Source of the DNA: Deinococcus aerolatus
GTDB taxonomy: Bacteria > Deinococcota > Deinococci > Deinococcales > Deinococcaceae
Assembly: GCF_014647055.1 (NCBI RefSeq)
Contig: NZ_BMOL01000023.1
Coordinates: 1 to 41,104 of the forward strand
Direction of reading: 5' to 3'
DNA length: 41,104 bases
Shown here: one piece after another, positions 27,450-36,772 of the stretch
Numbering within the stretch: the stretch's first letter is position 1
Layout of the letters: every line of letters begins with the position of its first letter
Position numbers and translations under genes: made by a program
Notes under the pieces: model-generated
Databases searched by the model: none
The model's input: only the letters and a program-made list of their open reading frames with translations
Told to the model about the DNA's origin: nothing

Positions 27450-27615
27450 AGCGCAAGGCCCACCCGCACCATCCGGGTGGGAAACGAGGTGGAGGTCAGC
27501 GAGTGTTCTGCGGATGCCTCCAGGTGTGGGCGACACCTACCCGCCGCGTCTGCCACATGCAGATGCGGGAAGTCCAGGCGATAACCCCCGCGGCAACGCG
27601 GGCATAAGGCCGGAC
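27450..27615 (+). ncRNA. glmS self-cleaving ribozyme (Deinococcus variant)
   Basis: Conserved blocks appear in the right order. The cleavage site is A27450/G27451 in CAGCGC. P2 is CCCACCCG (27459-27466) with CGGGTGGG (27474-27481). The core has AACGAGG (27483-27489), GGTCAGCGA (27494-27502) and CTGCGGATGCCTCC (27508-27521), with GGAGG/CCTCC pairing. P3-type hairpin: AGGTGT/ACACCT. An additional 10-bp stem pairs 27544-27553 with 27559-27568. P4 is closed by GTCC/GGAC (27572-27575, 27612-27615), with GCGATAACC, a CCCGCG-GCAA-CGCGGG tetraloop hairpin and CATAAGGCC. Known: glucosamine-6-phosphate binds and triggers cleavage, lowering glmS mRNA. The gene downstream is glmS. Confidence 0.9.
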
Positions 27616-27642
27616 CCGACCCGACAACATCACACAGGCATT

Positions 27643-27669
27643 CCCGCACTTTTCACTTGAAAAGGCGGG
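27643..27669 (+). promoter_or_regulatory. Hairpin just upstream of the glmS ribosome site
   Basis: CCCGC-a-CTTTT pairs with AAAAG-GCGGG around a CACTTG loop: ten base pairs with one bulge. It ends 2 bases before the GGAG (27672-27675). It is separate from the ribozyme and may stabilise the mRNA 5' region or limit ribosome access. Confidence 0.5.
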
Positions 27670-27680
27670 GCGGAGTTCTT

Positions 27681-29501
<1,821 letters not shown>

Positions 29502-29518
29502 GGCAAATTACTCTCATT

Positions 29519-30073
29519 TTGACCGAGACGGAACCGAATGCCGTGCCCAAGCTTGAAATCAGACCTCTGAGCGACGCCCCCGACACCCGCGAGCAACTGG
29601 CCGAACTGCTGGTGCACACCGTGGCGGGGGGCGGCTCGGTGGGCTTCATGCACCCGCTGACGCGTGAGGCGGCCAGCGCCTTCTGGGACGGGACGCTGGC
29701 CGCAGCCGCGCGCGGCGAAAGGATCATTCTGGGCAGCTGGGATGGCCCGAGCCTCACGGGTACAGTCACCCTGATCCTGCACATGCCCCCCAACCAGCCC
29801 CACCGCGCCGAGATCGCCAAGATGATGACCCATCCCCGGTGGCGCGGTCAGGGCGTGGCGACGGCGCTGCTGCGGGCCGCCGAGGCACTGGCCGCAGAGC
29901 GCGGGCGCACCCTGCTGGTGCTGGACACCGCCTCAGACGGAGGGGCGGCAGGCCTGTACGAGCGCGCGGGCTACACCTTTGCTGGAGAGCTGCCCGGCTA
30001 CGCCCTCAAGCCGCACGGAGGCCTGACCGGAACACGGCTGTACTGGAAGCGCATCGGCGAGGGAGCGGCCTGA
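29519..30073 (+). CDS. GNAT family N-acetyltransferase
   Basis: About 184 residues. GNAT motif A is MTHPRWRGQGVATALLRAAE (acetyl-CoA pyrophosphate loop RGQGVA), followed by TLLVLDTASDGGAAGLYERA and GYTFAGELPGYAL, the usual motif B. The start is uncertain: TTG at 29519 sits 4 bases after a TACTCT box, and GTG at 29543 (VPKLEIRPLSD) better matches where family proteins begin. The substrate is unknown; N-terminal LVHTVAGGGSVGFMHPL resembles antibiotic-type and small-molecule acetyltransferases. It follows glmS by 17 bp but may have its own promoter. Confidence 0.85.
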   Translation: MTETEPNAVPKLEIRPLSDAPDTREQLAELLVHTVAGGGSVGFMHPLTREAASAFWDGTLAAAARGERIILGSWDGPSLTGTVTLILHMPPNQPHRAEIAKMMTHPRWRGQGVATALLRAAEALAAERGRTLLVLDTASDGGAAGLYERAGYTFAGELPGYALKPHGGLTGTRLYWKRIGEGAA

Positions 30074-30098
30074 CCGCCTACGCTCCCCTCGCCGCGCA

Positions 30099-30407
30099 CT
30101 ACCACTTGTCGTCGTCCAGCGCCTCGCCCTTGCCCTCGCGTCTGGACTTGCGACGCGCCTCCTTGCCCTGCTTGCGTCTGGGGCGGGGCGTCAGGGTGAC
30201 CTCGTACACGCGCGACGGGTCACAGGGGGCGGGGTACTCGCCCAGCGACTCGCCAGGATCGGCCATTCTCAGGTTTCCGGCGATGTGCATGTGGCGCTCG
30301 CCACAGTACGGGCACTCGTCCACCACCCAGAACATGACGCGGGTACCGGGCATGTCGCGCAGCGACGCGAAGGCCAGGCGCGGGGTGTTGCGGTCTTTCT
30401 TGCCCAT
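30099..30407 (-). CDS. Small protein with a CxxC zinc-ribbon-like motif
   Basis: A 102-residue protein. Residues 25-65 carry VVDECPYCGERHMHIAGN and a later PCDPSRVYEVTL; together CPYC, the His pair and a third Cys suggest a zinc site. The C-terminal third is extremely basic (RPRRKQGKEARRKSRREGK), which suggests RNA or DNA binding. TAGCCT lies 7 bases before the ATG, a leaderless layout. No named family is recognised. Confidence 0.75.
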   Translation of the reverse strand: MGKKDRNTPRLAFASLRDMPGTRVMFWVVDECPYCGERHMHIAGNLRMADPGESLGEYPAPCDPSRVYEVTLTPRPRRKQGKEARRKSRREGKGEALDDDKW

Positions 30408-30414
30408 GGGGAAG

Positions 30415-30420
30415 AGGCTA
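30415..30420 (-). promoter_or_regulatory. -10 box of leaderless zinc-ribbon protein mRNA
   Basis: TAGCCT on the minus strand, 7 bases before the ATG at 30407. Confidence 0.45.
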
Positions 30421-30452
30421 GCGCGGGCGTGGACTGCCTTCTGTAGCGCCCC

Positions 30453-30830
30453 TCAATGTTGACCCTGGCGGCCCCCGAACCAGCGCACCTCCTTCTGGAC
30501 CACGCAAAAGCGGTTGCCATCAGGATCGGCCAGCACCACGAAATCTGCGTCCGGCTCGGAGCGCCAATCCACCCGCGACGCGCCCAGAGCCAGCAGACGG
30601 GCGACCTCTGCCTCCTGGTTCTCAGCGTACAGATCCAGATGGTGCCGCCGGGCCCCTGGCGACGTAACCCGCTTGAGGGCCAGCTGGACGCCAGCTCCGT
30701 CACGCGGAATCAGGACCACCCAATCCTCGTCGGGGGCCTCGCGCGGGACGTAGTCCAGCGCCGCCATCCAGAAGGTCATGGCCCGCGCCAGATCGCGCAC
30801 GCCCCAGACAATAGACCCGATCTTCAACAT
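30453..30830 (-). CDS. VOC (glyoxalase/bleomycin-resistance) family protein
   Basis: A 125-residue single vicinal-oxygen-chelate fold: beta-alpha-beta units beginning IGSIVWGVRDLARAMTFWMA, a His in HHLDLYAEN, and the closing FVVLADPDGNRFCVVQ that marks the family. It likely works as a dimer. Such proteins bind small ligands or metals, and substrate cannot be assigned. It is convergent with nothing and sits between a leaderless zinc-ribbon gene and a decayed gene, all on the minus strand. Confidence 0.88.
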   Translation of the reverse strand: MLKIGSIVWGVRDLARAMTFWMAALDYVPREAPDEDWVVLIPRDGAGVQLALKRVTSPGARRHHLDLYAENQEAEVARLLALGASRVDWRSEPDADFVVLADPDGNRFCVVQKEVRWFGGRQGQH

Positions 30831-30847
30831 GGGACGAGTCTGGAGGC

Positions 30848-31412
30848 TCAGCGCTCCGGCCCGCGCCCGGTCACCAGCAGGTCACGGATATCGGTCTCAG
30901 CCTCGAAGCCCCAGGTGCAGCAAAGCGCCGCTGTCGCTGCCAGACAATCGCCGTGTACGCGCACTTCCGCCAGTTCAGAGTGGGAGGTACACAGGCGGCT
31001 GGCCGGCACACGGCTGTCCTCCCTGCAAGGTGATGACCTCATTGCCGGGCTTCGGGCTCGACGTGACCGTGAGCAGGCCGCGCGAATACCCGACGTGGTC
31101 TCTGGTGGCCATGCAATTCTTGTCCGGCCCGAAGCCCGGCACCGATGCGGGAGACACATCCGGGCTGCTGGGCCGGGCACAGCGGTCCGGCTGGGTGCGC
31201 GTCCACATACCCAGTCGTCCGGGGATGGGTGCGGCCTTCGCGTACACCCCGTTCAGGTTCAGCATGGCCGCCCTGCCCGTGCCGGGGATTCTCCCCGGTC
31301 TGGCCAGAGAAGCGTTCCAGCAGCGAGTTGCGGGCGCTGTCTACCACCCACAAGTTCGGCGCAGCGGCGTGGCCCAGCAGGGCGCACAGCAGCAGTCTAG
31401 GCCGCGCCTCAT
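30848..31412 (-). pseudogene. Decayed gene downstream of the VWA gene
   Basis: Starting at ATG 31412, one base after the VWA stop, a signal-peptide-like protein can be rebuilt only by changing frame. MRRGL shifts to LLLCALLGHAAAPNLWVVDS and ARNSLLERFSGQTGE. A second frame gives MLNLNGVYAKAAPIPGRLGM, then NCMATRDHVGYSRGLLTVTS and PGNEVITLQGGQP. A third ends SHSELAEVRVHGDCLAATAA and a stop at 30848. At least three frameshifts are needed. The product would be a secreted protein of about 185 residues with several cysteines; the family is unknown. Its adjacency to the VWA gene suggests a former partner. Confidence 0.55.
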
Positions 31413-31413
31413 T

Positions 31414-32871
31414 TCAGCGGACCTCGATCCCTACGCTTGACAGGGTGGGGTTGGGGCTGGCCTTCTCGCTGGAATAACGGAGCTCGTAACTGCCCGGCTG
31501 TGCCGGCATCTTCAGGGTGCCGGGATTGCCGTCTCTGGTGTAGAAGTAGGTGGTGTATTCGCCGACAGGCGCCCCCTTCCTGACCACCGTGACGTAGTCG
31601 CCAGGATTGTTGGGTCCGGTCCACTTCACCTGGATGCTGCTGCCCGGTTTGGCGGTGGCGGGGGCAGTCAACCCGTATTGAGGGGCGGTCAGGGTGATGG
31701 GAATGGCGGCCAGGGTGGGGTTGGGGCTGGCCTTCTCGCTGGAATAACGCAGTTCGTACTCCCCGGGCGTGAGCGGGACGGTCAGCTTGCCGGGATTGCC
31801 GTCTCCGGTGTGGAAGTAGGTGGTGTACTTGCCGATGGGCGCCCCCTTTTCCACCACCGTGACGTAATCGCCGGGGTTGTTGGGGCCAGTCCACCTGACC
31901 TCGATCTGGCTGCCCGCCCCGGCCGTTTTAGGAGCCGATAGACCGTAGGTCGGCGGCGTCAGGGTAATGGGTGCGCTGGCCAGGGTGGGGTTGGGGCTGG
32001 CCTTCTCGCTGGAATAACGCAGTTCGTACTCCCCGGGCGTGAGCGGGACAGTCAGCTTGCCGGGATTGCCGTCTCTGGTGTGGAAGTAGGTGGTGTATTT
32101 GCCGATGGGCGCCCCCTTTTCCACCACCGTGACGTAATCGCCGGGGTTGTTGGGGCCAGTCCACCTGACCTCGATCTGGCTGCCTGCGCCGGCCATTTTT
32201 GGGCCAGAGACAGCGTAGGTTCCGGTCTGGGCGGTGGCTGTCGCCCGACTGAGTGCCGCACCGAGTTCGGCACCGCTGCGGGTGTTTTCAAATGTTCCCA
32301 CGCCCTCGAAACTCTTGCGGGCCTTCTCATTCAGGTCAATCCCGATGATGCGGATATCAACTTCAATGCCTATTTTCTTGAACAGCGCCGCCGCATCATT
32401 CAGCTTGCCGCCGCAGGATTCCTCGCCGTCGGTGACCAGCACGATCACCTTGCGGCTGGTGTCCTTTGGAAAGTCGTTGGCCGCCTGCATCAGCGAGTAG
32501 ACAATAGGCGTGGCCCCCTTGGGCGTCGCGGCCGTCACCTGCCCCTGCAGGGCGGCCCGGTCAAAGCCTTTCATGGGCGTGACCAGCACCGAGTCCTCAC
32601 ACTGCGCCCCCGCCTTCAGGCCGCCCCCGTAGATCCGCATGCCCACGTTCAGGCTGGAATCGGCCTTCAGGCCCGTCAGAAACTGGGTCAGGGTGGCCTT
32701 GGCCGAGGCCATGCGGGTCTGACCATCGGGCAACTTGCCCAGCATGCTGCCTGAGGCGTCCAGAATCAGCTGAACGTTGGTGGTGCCCTGTGCTCCGGCT
32801 GCGCCGGCAAGGAGACCCAGGCTGAGGGCCAGAACCACGGACGTACGGCAAGATGACCTGTAGCGGGACAT
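31414..32871 (-). CDS. Secreted VWA-domain protein with three 90-residue repeats
   Basis: A 485-residue exported protein. Signal peptide (SVVLALSLGLLAGAAGAQG) is followed by a von Willebrand A domain with a full MIDAS: DASGSM (38-43), Thr in KGATPIVYSL, and VLVTDGEESC. The C-terminal half is three tandem 90-residue repeats, each with WTGPNNPGDYVTVV, YTTYF and PGEYELRYSSEKASPNPTL. AGGAGG is 6 bases before ATG 32871, chosen because it places the signal peptide first. The repeats likely are beta-sandwich binding modules. The role is probably adhesion or surface interaction, by inference. Confidence 0.9.
   Translation of the reverse strand: MSRYRSSCRTSVVLALSLGLLAGAAGAQGTTNVQLILDASGSMLGKLPDGQTRMASAKATLTQFLTGLKADSSLNVGMRIYGGGLKAGAQCEDSVLVTPMKGFDRAALQGQVTAATPKGATPIVYSLMQAANDFPKDTSRKVIVLVTDGEESCGGKLNDAAALFKKIGIEVDIRIIGIDLNEKARKSFEGVGTFENTRSGAELGAALSRATATAQTGTYAVSGPKMAGAGSQIEVRWTGPNNPGDYVTVVEKGAPIGKYTTYFHTRDGNPGKLTVPLTPGEYELRYSSEKASPNPTLASAPITLTPPTYGLSAPKTAGAGSQIEVRWTGPNNPGDYVTVVEKGAPIGKYTTYFHTGDGNPGKLTVPLTPGEYELRYSSEKASPNPTLAAIPITLTAPQYGLTAPATAKPGSSIQVKWTGPNNPGDYVTVVRKGAPVGEYTTYFYTRDGNPGTLKMPAQPGSYELRYSSEKASPNPTLSSVGIEVR
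31441..32250 (-). repeat. Three tandem 270-bp repeats inside the VWA gene
   Basis: Units begin at 31441, 31711 and 31981, a period of exactly 270 bp or 90 codons. Over their first 200 bases, units 31711 and 31981 differ at only three positions. The unit nearest the 3' end of the gene (31441) is more diverged. Recent duplication or gene conversion is implied. Confidence 0.95.
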
Positions 32872-33329
32872 GTCGATCCTCCTGGGGGTGAAGGGCGAGC
32901 GACCGGAAGCCGGAAGGCTCGCGGGGCGAAAGGGCCTCTTGCGGACACGTGTGGCAGACGGGGCAAGCTGGTCACGGGACAGGCGGGCCAACAAACACGC
33001 TCGTTGTTCTCGTTTTTCGATACTTCCTCCGGCGACTGACAGAGGCTCCACAATGCCGGGACGGTCTGGGAAAGGGACAGACGGCCAGCCATGCTTGCAC
33101 TTTCTCCGGAGGACTGAACCCTGCATCCGTAAGTGCTGTCTGGGAGCAAGTTAAAATGCATGATAACCCGTCCCGGCTCGACCGTTCAATCCTGGCGGCG
33201 CGGGGCCGGGTTTTGCAGGCACCGAGGAGAACCGAGGGCGCCATCCTTATTTTCTGAGGCTGTGCTCCAGGCAGATGCTCTAGACTGTTGCCCGATGTCA
33301 CGTCTCCACCGGCCCCAGGACAGGGCGTC
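32872..33329. other. Intergenic region between the VWA gene and the divergent unknown gene
   Basis: A 458-bp region. For the VWA gene I see a promoter TTGAAC (33189-33184), 18 bases, TATCAT (33165-33160) on the minus strand, giving a leader of about 280 bases. An imperfect 18-bp palindrome (33150-33167, 14 of 18 symmetric, centre ATGCAT) overlaps that -10. Within the leader GCACTT and AAGTGC can close a stem. For the divergent gene the TAGACT box at 33281 is described separately. No ORF is convincing. Confidence 0.5.
33160..33189 (-). promoter_or_regulatory. Promoter of the VWA gene
   Basis: On the minus strand -35 TTGAAC (33189-33184), 18-base spacer, -10 TATCAT (33165-33160). An imperfect palindrome (33150-33167) covers the -10 and the likely start. 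Confidence 0.55.
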
Positions 33330-33333
33330 ATGA
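33281..33333 (+). promoter_or_regulatory. Promoter and 12-codon mini-ORF before the unknown gene
   Basis: TAGACT (33281-33286) lies 8 bases before ATG 33295, which reads MSRLHRPQDRAS and stops at TGA 33331-33333, overlapping the next start as ATGA. This repeats the arrangement at 21939-21968. Confidence 0.45.
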
Positions 33334-34070
33334 CCGCTCCGGACGGGACCGGTGGACTGGGCCCTCAGCTGGACCGGGGGCGCAAGCTGCTGCACCTGTA
33401 CCGCCGGGGTGTGGGCGGCGAGCGCACCAACGCCGGCCGACTGCTGCTGACCCACCTCAAGACCCATGACCTGACGTTGTACGACCTGGACCCCAGCCTG
33501 CCGGTCTCTCAGGACCTGTCCGACCTGGACCGCTGGCGCGAGAGTGCCGCGCTGCTGGCCCAGATCGGCAAGCCCGAGCAGGACGATGTCCTGACCCGGC
33601 TGGTGGACGCCACGGATCTGACCGAGACTGAGCTGGCCCGGCTGTTGCAGGCCGTGGACACCGAGACGCTGGTGGACGTGCGCGCCGACGGCTGGGCCTA
33701 CACCCACGGCGGCAACGCCGACGACTACCGCCGCGCCGCCCGGCAGGTCACGCCCGCCGTCCTGCTGGCCGGTCAGGGGTCGCTGGCGGATCGCCTGCTG
33801 GCCGCCACCCTGCACCGCCACCACCTTCTGACCCACCCCGAACGCAACATCCGCGCGTCCGACGAGCTACAGAAGCGCGTGCTGCTGGGGCTAATCTTCG
33901 GGCTGACCGGACACCGCGCCGAGGCCACCGAGGCGGGCGTCCGCGCCCACCTGAATGCCGATCAGCTGGCCCGGGTGCGAGCGCTGCTGGCCGGGCACGG
34001 CGAACGCCTGAAGGCCGGAGCACTGGACTGGGCCGAGACACAGGCAGCTGAGGTGGGACGCGGGGGATAA
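33330..34070 (+). CDS. Uncharacterised protein with DUF2786-like N-terminus
   Basis: A 246-residue cytoplasmic protein. The first 50 residues (RGRKLLHLYRRGVGGERTNA, then LLTHLKTHDLTLYDLD) resemble the helical DUF2786-like module found at the N-terminus of some phage and bacterial proteins. The rest is mostly helical (LAQIGKPEQDDVLTRLVDAT, ELARLLQAVDTETLVDVRAD) with no known motif. There is no signal peptide or membrane segment. ATG 33330 overlaps the stop of a 12-codon leaderless ORF; a TTG at 33288 is a less likely start. Function unknown. Confidence 0.7.
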   Translation: MTAPDGTGGLGPQLDRGRKLLHLYRRGVGGERTNAGRLLLTHLKTHDLTLYDLDPSLPVSQDLSDLDRWRESAALLAQIGKPEQDDVLTRLVDATDLTETELARLLQAVDTETLVDVRADGWAYTHGGNADDYRRAARQVTPAVLLAGQGSLADRLLAATLHRHHLLTHPERNIRASDELQKRVLLGLIFGLTGHRAEATEAGVRAHLNADQLARVRALLAGHGERLKAGALDWAETQAAEVGRGG

Positions 34071-34294
34071 GAGATAGATAGTCTTGTGCTGGTTCATCCG
34101 GACCACAAAACGGATAAAGACGCTGACTTAGGTTTCCTCACATTCCAACACAGGCCACAGGCACCCACAGGACCGGCTCAGGGCAGCATCACCTCATCTG
34201 TCGGCCTGTCGCTACCACACACGTTGGCCGCGTCAGTCCCTGAACTCTGCTTTTTCCATTCCACAACGTCCACTCCCCAACGAGGCCCCCGCCC
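34071..34294. other. Leader region of the ATP-grasp gene
   Basis: Some 220 bp of lower GC content than its neighbours. GTCTT (34081-34085) and AAGAC (34117-34121) with inner TCCG/CGGA (34097-34100, 34111-34114) can form a hairpin, possibly a terminator for the upstream gene. GAGG lies 10 bases before the ATG. No clear -10 box is seen near the start, so transcription may begin further upstream. Confidence 0.35.
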
Positions 34295-35323
34295 ATGAAT
34301 GTCCTGTTTACCAAGAATTTCACCGTCACCGCCGCCCAGCTTCACGCCCTGAAGGGCAGCCGTTACGCGCTCTGGGCCAGCCACTCCGATCCCGGCCACG
34401 GCATGCTGGCGGCGGCAGACCACACCTTTCTGGAACCGCGTGGCCTGCTGGGCGACGACTATGCCGCGTGGCTGCTGGACGCCTGCGCGCGCCACGGCAT
34501 CCAATTGGTCATTCCTGGCAAGGAGCGCGAACGACTGGCGGGCTGGGAGGAACAGTTTGCCGCAGCAGGCGTGACCCTGATCACCCCGGCCAGCGAGGCC
34601 ACGCAGCGTCACCTGGACCGCAAGGACGAGTTTCTACGCGACTGGGACACCGACATCCTGCCGGTTCCGCGCTGGACCACCTTCGACAGCCTCGAGACGT
34701 TTGACGAGGCGGTGGCGAGCCTGCGCCAGCCGGACGTGCGCCTGTGCGTAAAGCCCGCGCGCGGCATCTACGCCAGCGGCTTCCGGGTGCTGCTGGACAC
34801 GCCGGACCTGAACTCTTTCCTGAGAGGAGATCTGTACCAGATGAGCCACGCGTCGGCGCGGGAGCTGTTTGCCTCGGGTGAATTGCCCACCATGCTGCTG
34901 ATGCACACGCTGGAAGGGGCCGAGCGCAGCGTGGACTGCGTGGCGTGGCAGGGGGAACTGCTGCGCGCGGTGGTGCGCCGCAAGGGCGGGGAGGGCCAGC
35001 AGATTGAGGACCGCCCGGATCTGTTGGAGGCTGCCCGCCAGATCAGCGCCCGCTATGGCCTGAGCGGCATCTTCAACTTCCAGACCAAGGATGGGCCGGA
35101 TGCGGATGGCCGCAACCGCACGCCCAACATGCTGGAAATCAACGCCCGCGCCTCAGGGGGCCTGCGCTACAGCATGGCGGCGGGCGTCAATTTCCCACTG
35201 CTGCTGCTCGACGCCGCAACCGGCGTGCTGGACCGCGCCGCCATCCCCCCGGTCCTGACCGGTCTGCGCGTCACCGAGGACAAGGTGGCCCGCGTCATGC
35301 AGGGCGAGGAGGCGACGGCCTAA
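34295..35323 (+). CDS. ATP-grasp enzyme of unknown product
   Basis: A 342-residue ATP-grasp ligase. Seen: N-terminal MNVLFTKNFTVTAAQLHALK, a Rossmann-like preATP-grasp part, then RLCVKPARGIYASGF as the ATP-lysine strand, GAERSVDCVAWQGELLRAVV as the glycine-poor hinge, and PNMLEINARASGGLRYSMAAG carrying the metal-binding Glu and Asn. The layout resembles the ATP-grasp proteins encoded with tellurium-resistance (Ter) genes, which are known in Deinococcus, but no ter gene is in this window. It likely joins a carboxylate to an amine or thiol; the substrate is unknown. Confidence 0.8.
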   Translation: MNVLFTKNFTVTAAQLHALKGSRYALWASHSDPGHGMLAAADHTFLEPRGLLGDDYAAWLLDACARHGIQLVIPGKERERLAGWEEQFAAAGVTLITPASEATQRHLDRKDEFLRDWDTDILPVPRWTTFDSLETFDEAVASLRQPDVRLCVKPARGIYASGFRVLLDTPDLNSFLRGDLYQMSHASARELFASGELPTMLLMHTLEGAERSVDCVAWQGELLRAVVRRKGGEGQQIEDRPDLLEAARQISARYGLSGIFNFQTKDGPDADGRNRTPNMLEINARASGGLRYSMAAGVNFPLLLLDAATGVLDRAAIPPVLTGLRVTEDKVARVMQGEEATA

Positions 35324-35423
35324 TCTCTCTCCTGCCAGCCACTGCTGGGGCCACCGGCGCCCGGCCCGGCGTCACGCTGAGCCTGTAGCTGGAGTCGACT
35401 GACGCTGGGGGCCAGGAGTTCCC

Positions 35424-36560
35424 TTACGCGAAGCGTTCCAGTTCCGGGTGCTCCTTGAGCTGTTGCACCACGCGTTTGATGTCCTGGGTGCGGTCCTTGC
35501 GCACCACCAGCGTCACCTCGTTGGCGCGAACCACCACCACGTCATCCAGGCCGATCGTGGCGATCAGATCGTCGCCGTTTGTGGTGTAGAGAATTGCGCC
35601 GCCGGTGTCCAGGCCCACGTGACGGCCCACCGCGACGTTCTCGCCCTCGCCCTTCAGCAGCCGCTCCAGCGCGTTCCAGTCGCCCAGATCGTCCCAGCCG
35701 AACTCGGCGGGAATCACGCTGACCGTGTCCGATTTTTCCAGAATCGCGTAGTCGATGCTGATCTTGGGCAGCGTGGGAAAGGTTTCGCGCAGGGCGCGGT
35801 GGGTCAGGCCGTGGGCGTCGGCGTCCATCGCGTCACTCAGCTGCCGGTACAACTCCGGCTGGTGCTGGCGGAAGGCGTCCAGAATGGCCGAAACCTTCCA
35901 CACAAAGATGCCGCTGTTCCAGGTATACCCGCCGTCGGCCAGAAAACCCTGCGCCGTTTCGGAGTCGGGCTTCTCGGTAAAGCGTGTGACGGTGTAGGCC
36001 ATGAATTCCTCGCCCTCGGAGGTCGCCGCGCCGCGCTGGATGTAGCCGTAGCCGGTGGCCGGGAAGGTGGGCGTGATCCCGATGGTGACCAGCCGCCCGC
36101 TGCCCGCCGCGAGCGCGATGGCCTGCCGGACCACCCGCCCGAAGGTCTGCGAGTCGGTCACGCGGTGATCGGCGGGAAAGACCCCCATCACCGCTTCCGG
36201 CTGCATGCGTGCAATCCTCAGCGCCGCGTACAGCACGGCAGGCGCGGTGTCACGGGCGGCTGGCTCCACCAGCAGGTTTTCCAGCGGCATGTCGGGCAAC
36301 TGTTCCAGCACCTGCGAGCGGTAATCGTTGCCGGTCACCACCATCAGGCCCTCGGGTTCGCCGCACAGCGTCACCAGCCGGTCGCTGGTGGCCTGCAGCA
36401 GGCTGCGCCCGGAGTCGTCCAGGGTCAGGAACTGCTTGGGGCGGTGGCGGCGCGACAGCGGCCAGAAGCGTTCGCCGCTGCCGCCCGCCAGGATCACCGG
36501 GACAAACGGGGCGTCCGCCGCCTCGGAGGGGTTGAGGGAACTGGTCTGCGCGATCTGCAT
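35424..36560 (-). CDS. manC: Mannose-1-phosphate guanylyltransferase
   Basis: A 378-residue GDP-mannose pyrophosphorylase. Seen: [23 protein letters not shown] (nucleotide loop), [24 protein letters not shown] ([10 protein letters not shown]), WNSGIFVWK and [12 protein letters not shown], the diagnostic set of the mannose enzymes. It is the monofunctional form without a PMI domain. TAGAGT ends 6 bases before ATG 36560, a leaderless start. It is divergent from the nucleotidyltransferase at 36.8 kb; both feed exopolysaccharide or glycan sugars. Confidence 0.94.
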   Translation of the reverse strand: MQIAQTSSLNPSEAADAPFVPVILAGGSGERFWPLSRRHRPKQFLTLDDSGRSLLQATSDRLVTLCGEPEGLMVVTGNDYRSQVLEQLPDMPLENLLVEPAARDTAPAVLYAALRIARMQPEAVMGVFPADHRVTDSQTFGRVVRQAIALAAGSGRLVTIGITPTFPATGYGYIQRGAATSEGEEFMAYTVTRFTEKPDSETAQGFLADGGYTWNSGIFVWKVSAILDAFRQHQPELYRQLSDAMDADAHGLTHRALRETFPTLPKISIDYAILEKSDTVSVIPAEFGWDDLGDWNALERLLKGEGENVAVGRHVGLDTGGAILYTTNGDDLIATIGLDDVVVVRANEVTLVVRKDRTQDIKRVVQQLKEHPELERFA

Positions 36561-36566
36561 GGCTGG

Positions 36567-36572
36567 ACTCTA
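36567..36572 (-). promoter_or_regulatory. -10 box of leaderless manC mRNA
   Basis: TAGAGT on the minus strand, 6 bases before the ATG at 36560. Confidence 0.5.
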
Positions 36573-36759
36573 CCGTGTCGGGTCGGCGTGGTGGTGCGCC
36601 CGGCAGTTTCGTGGATTGAAAGGAAAGAGACCTGAACACCGTGTTCACCGGGGTTCAAAGCAAGCGACACGGACAGAAGCCCCTGAAGCCTTAAGGACCG
36701 CTGAGATGCCACATGAGCAATCCCAAGGATGGGTCAGAGAGCAGAGAGAGAACAGCCTC

Positions 36760-36765
36760 TAGACT
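36760..36765 (+). promoter_or_regulatory. -10 box of leaderless sugar nucleotidyltransferase mRNA
   Basis: TAGACT, 7 bases before ATG 36773. Confidence 0.55.
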
Positions 36766-36772
36766 GTCCTCC

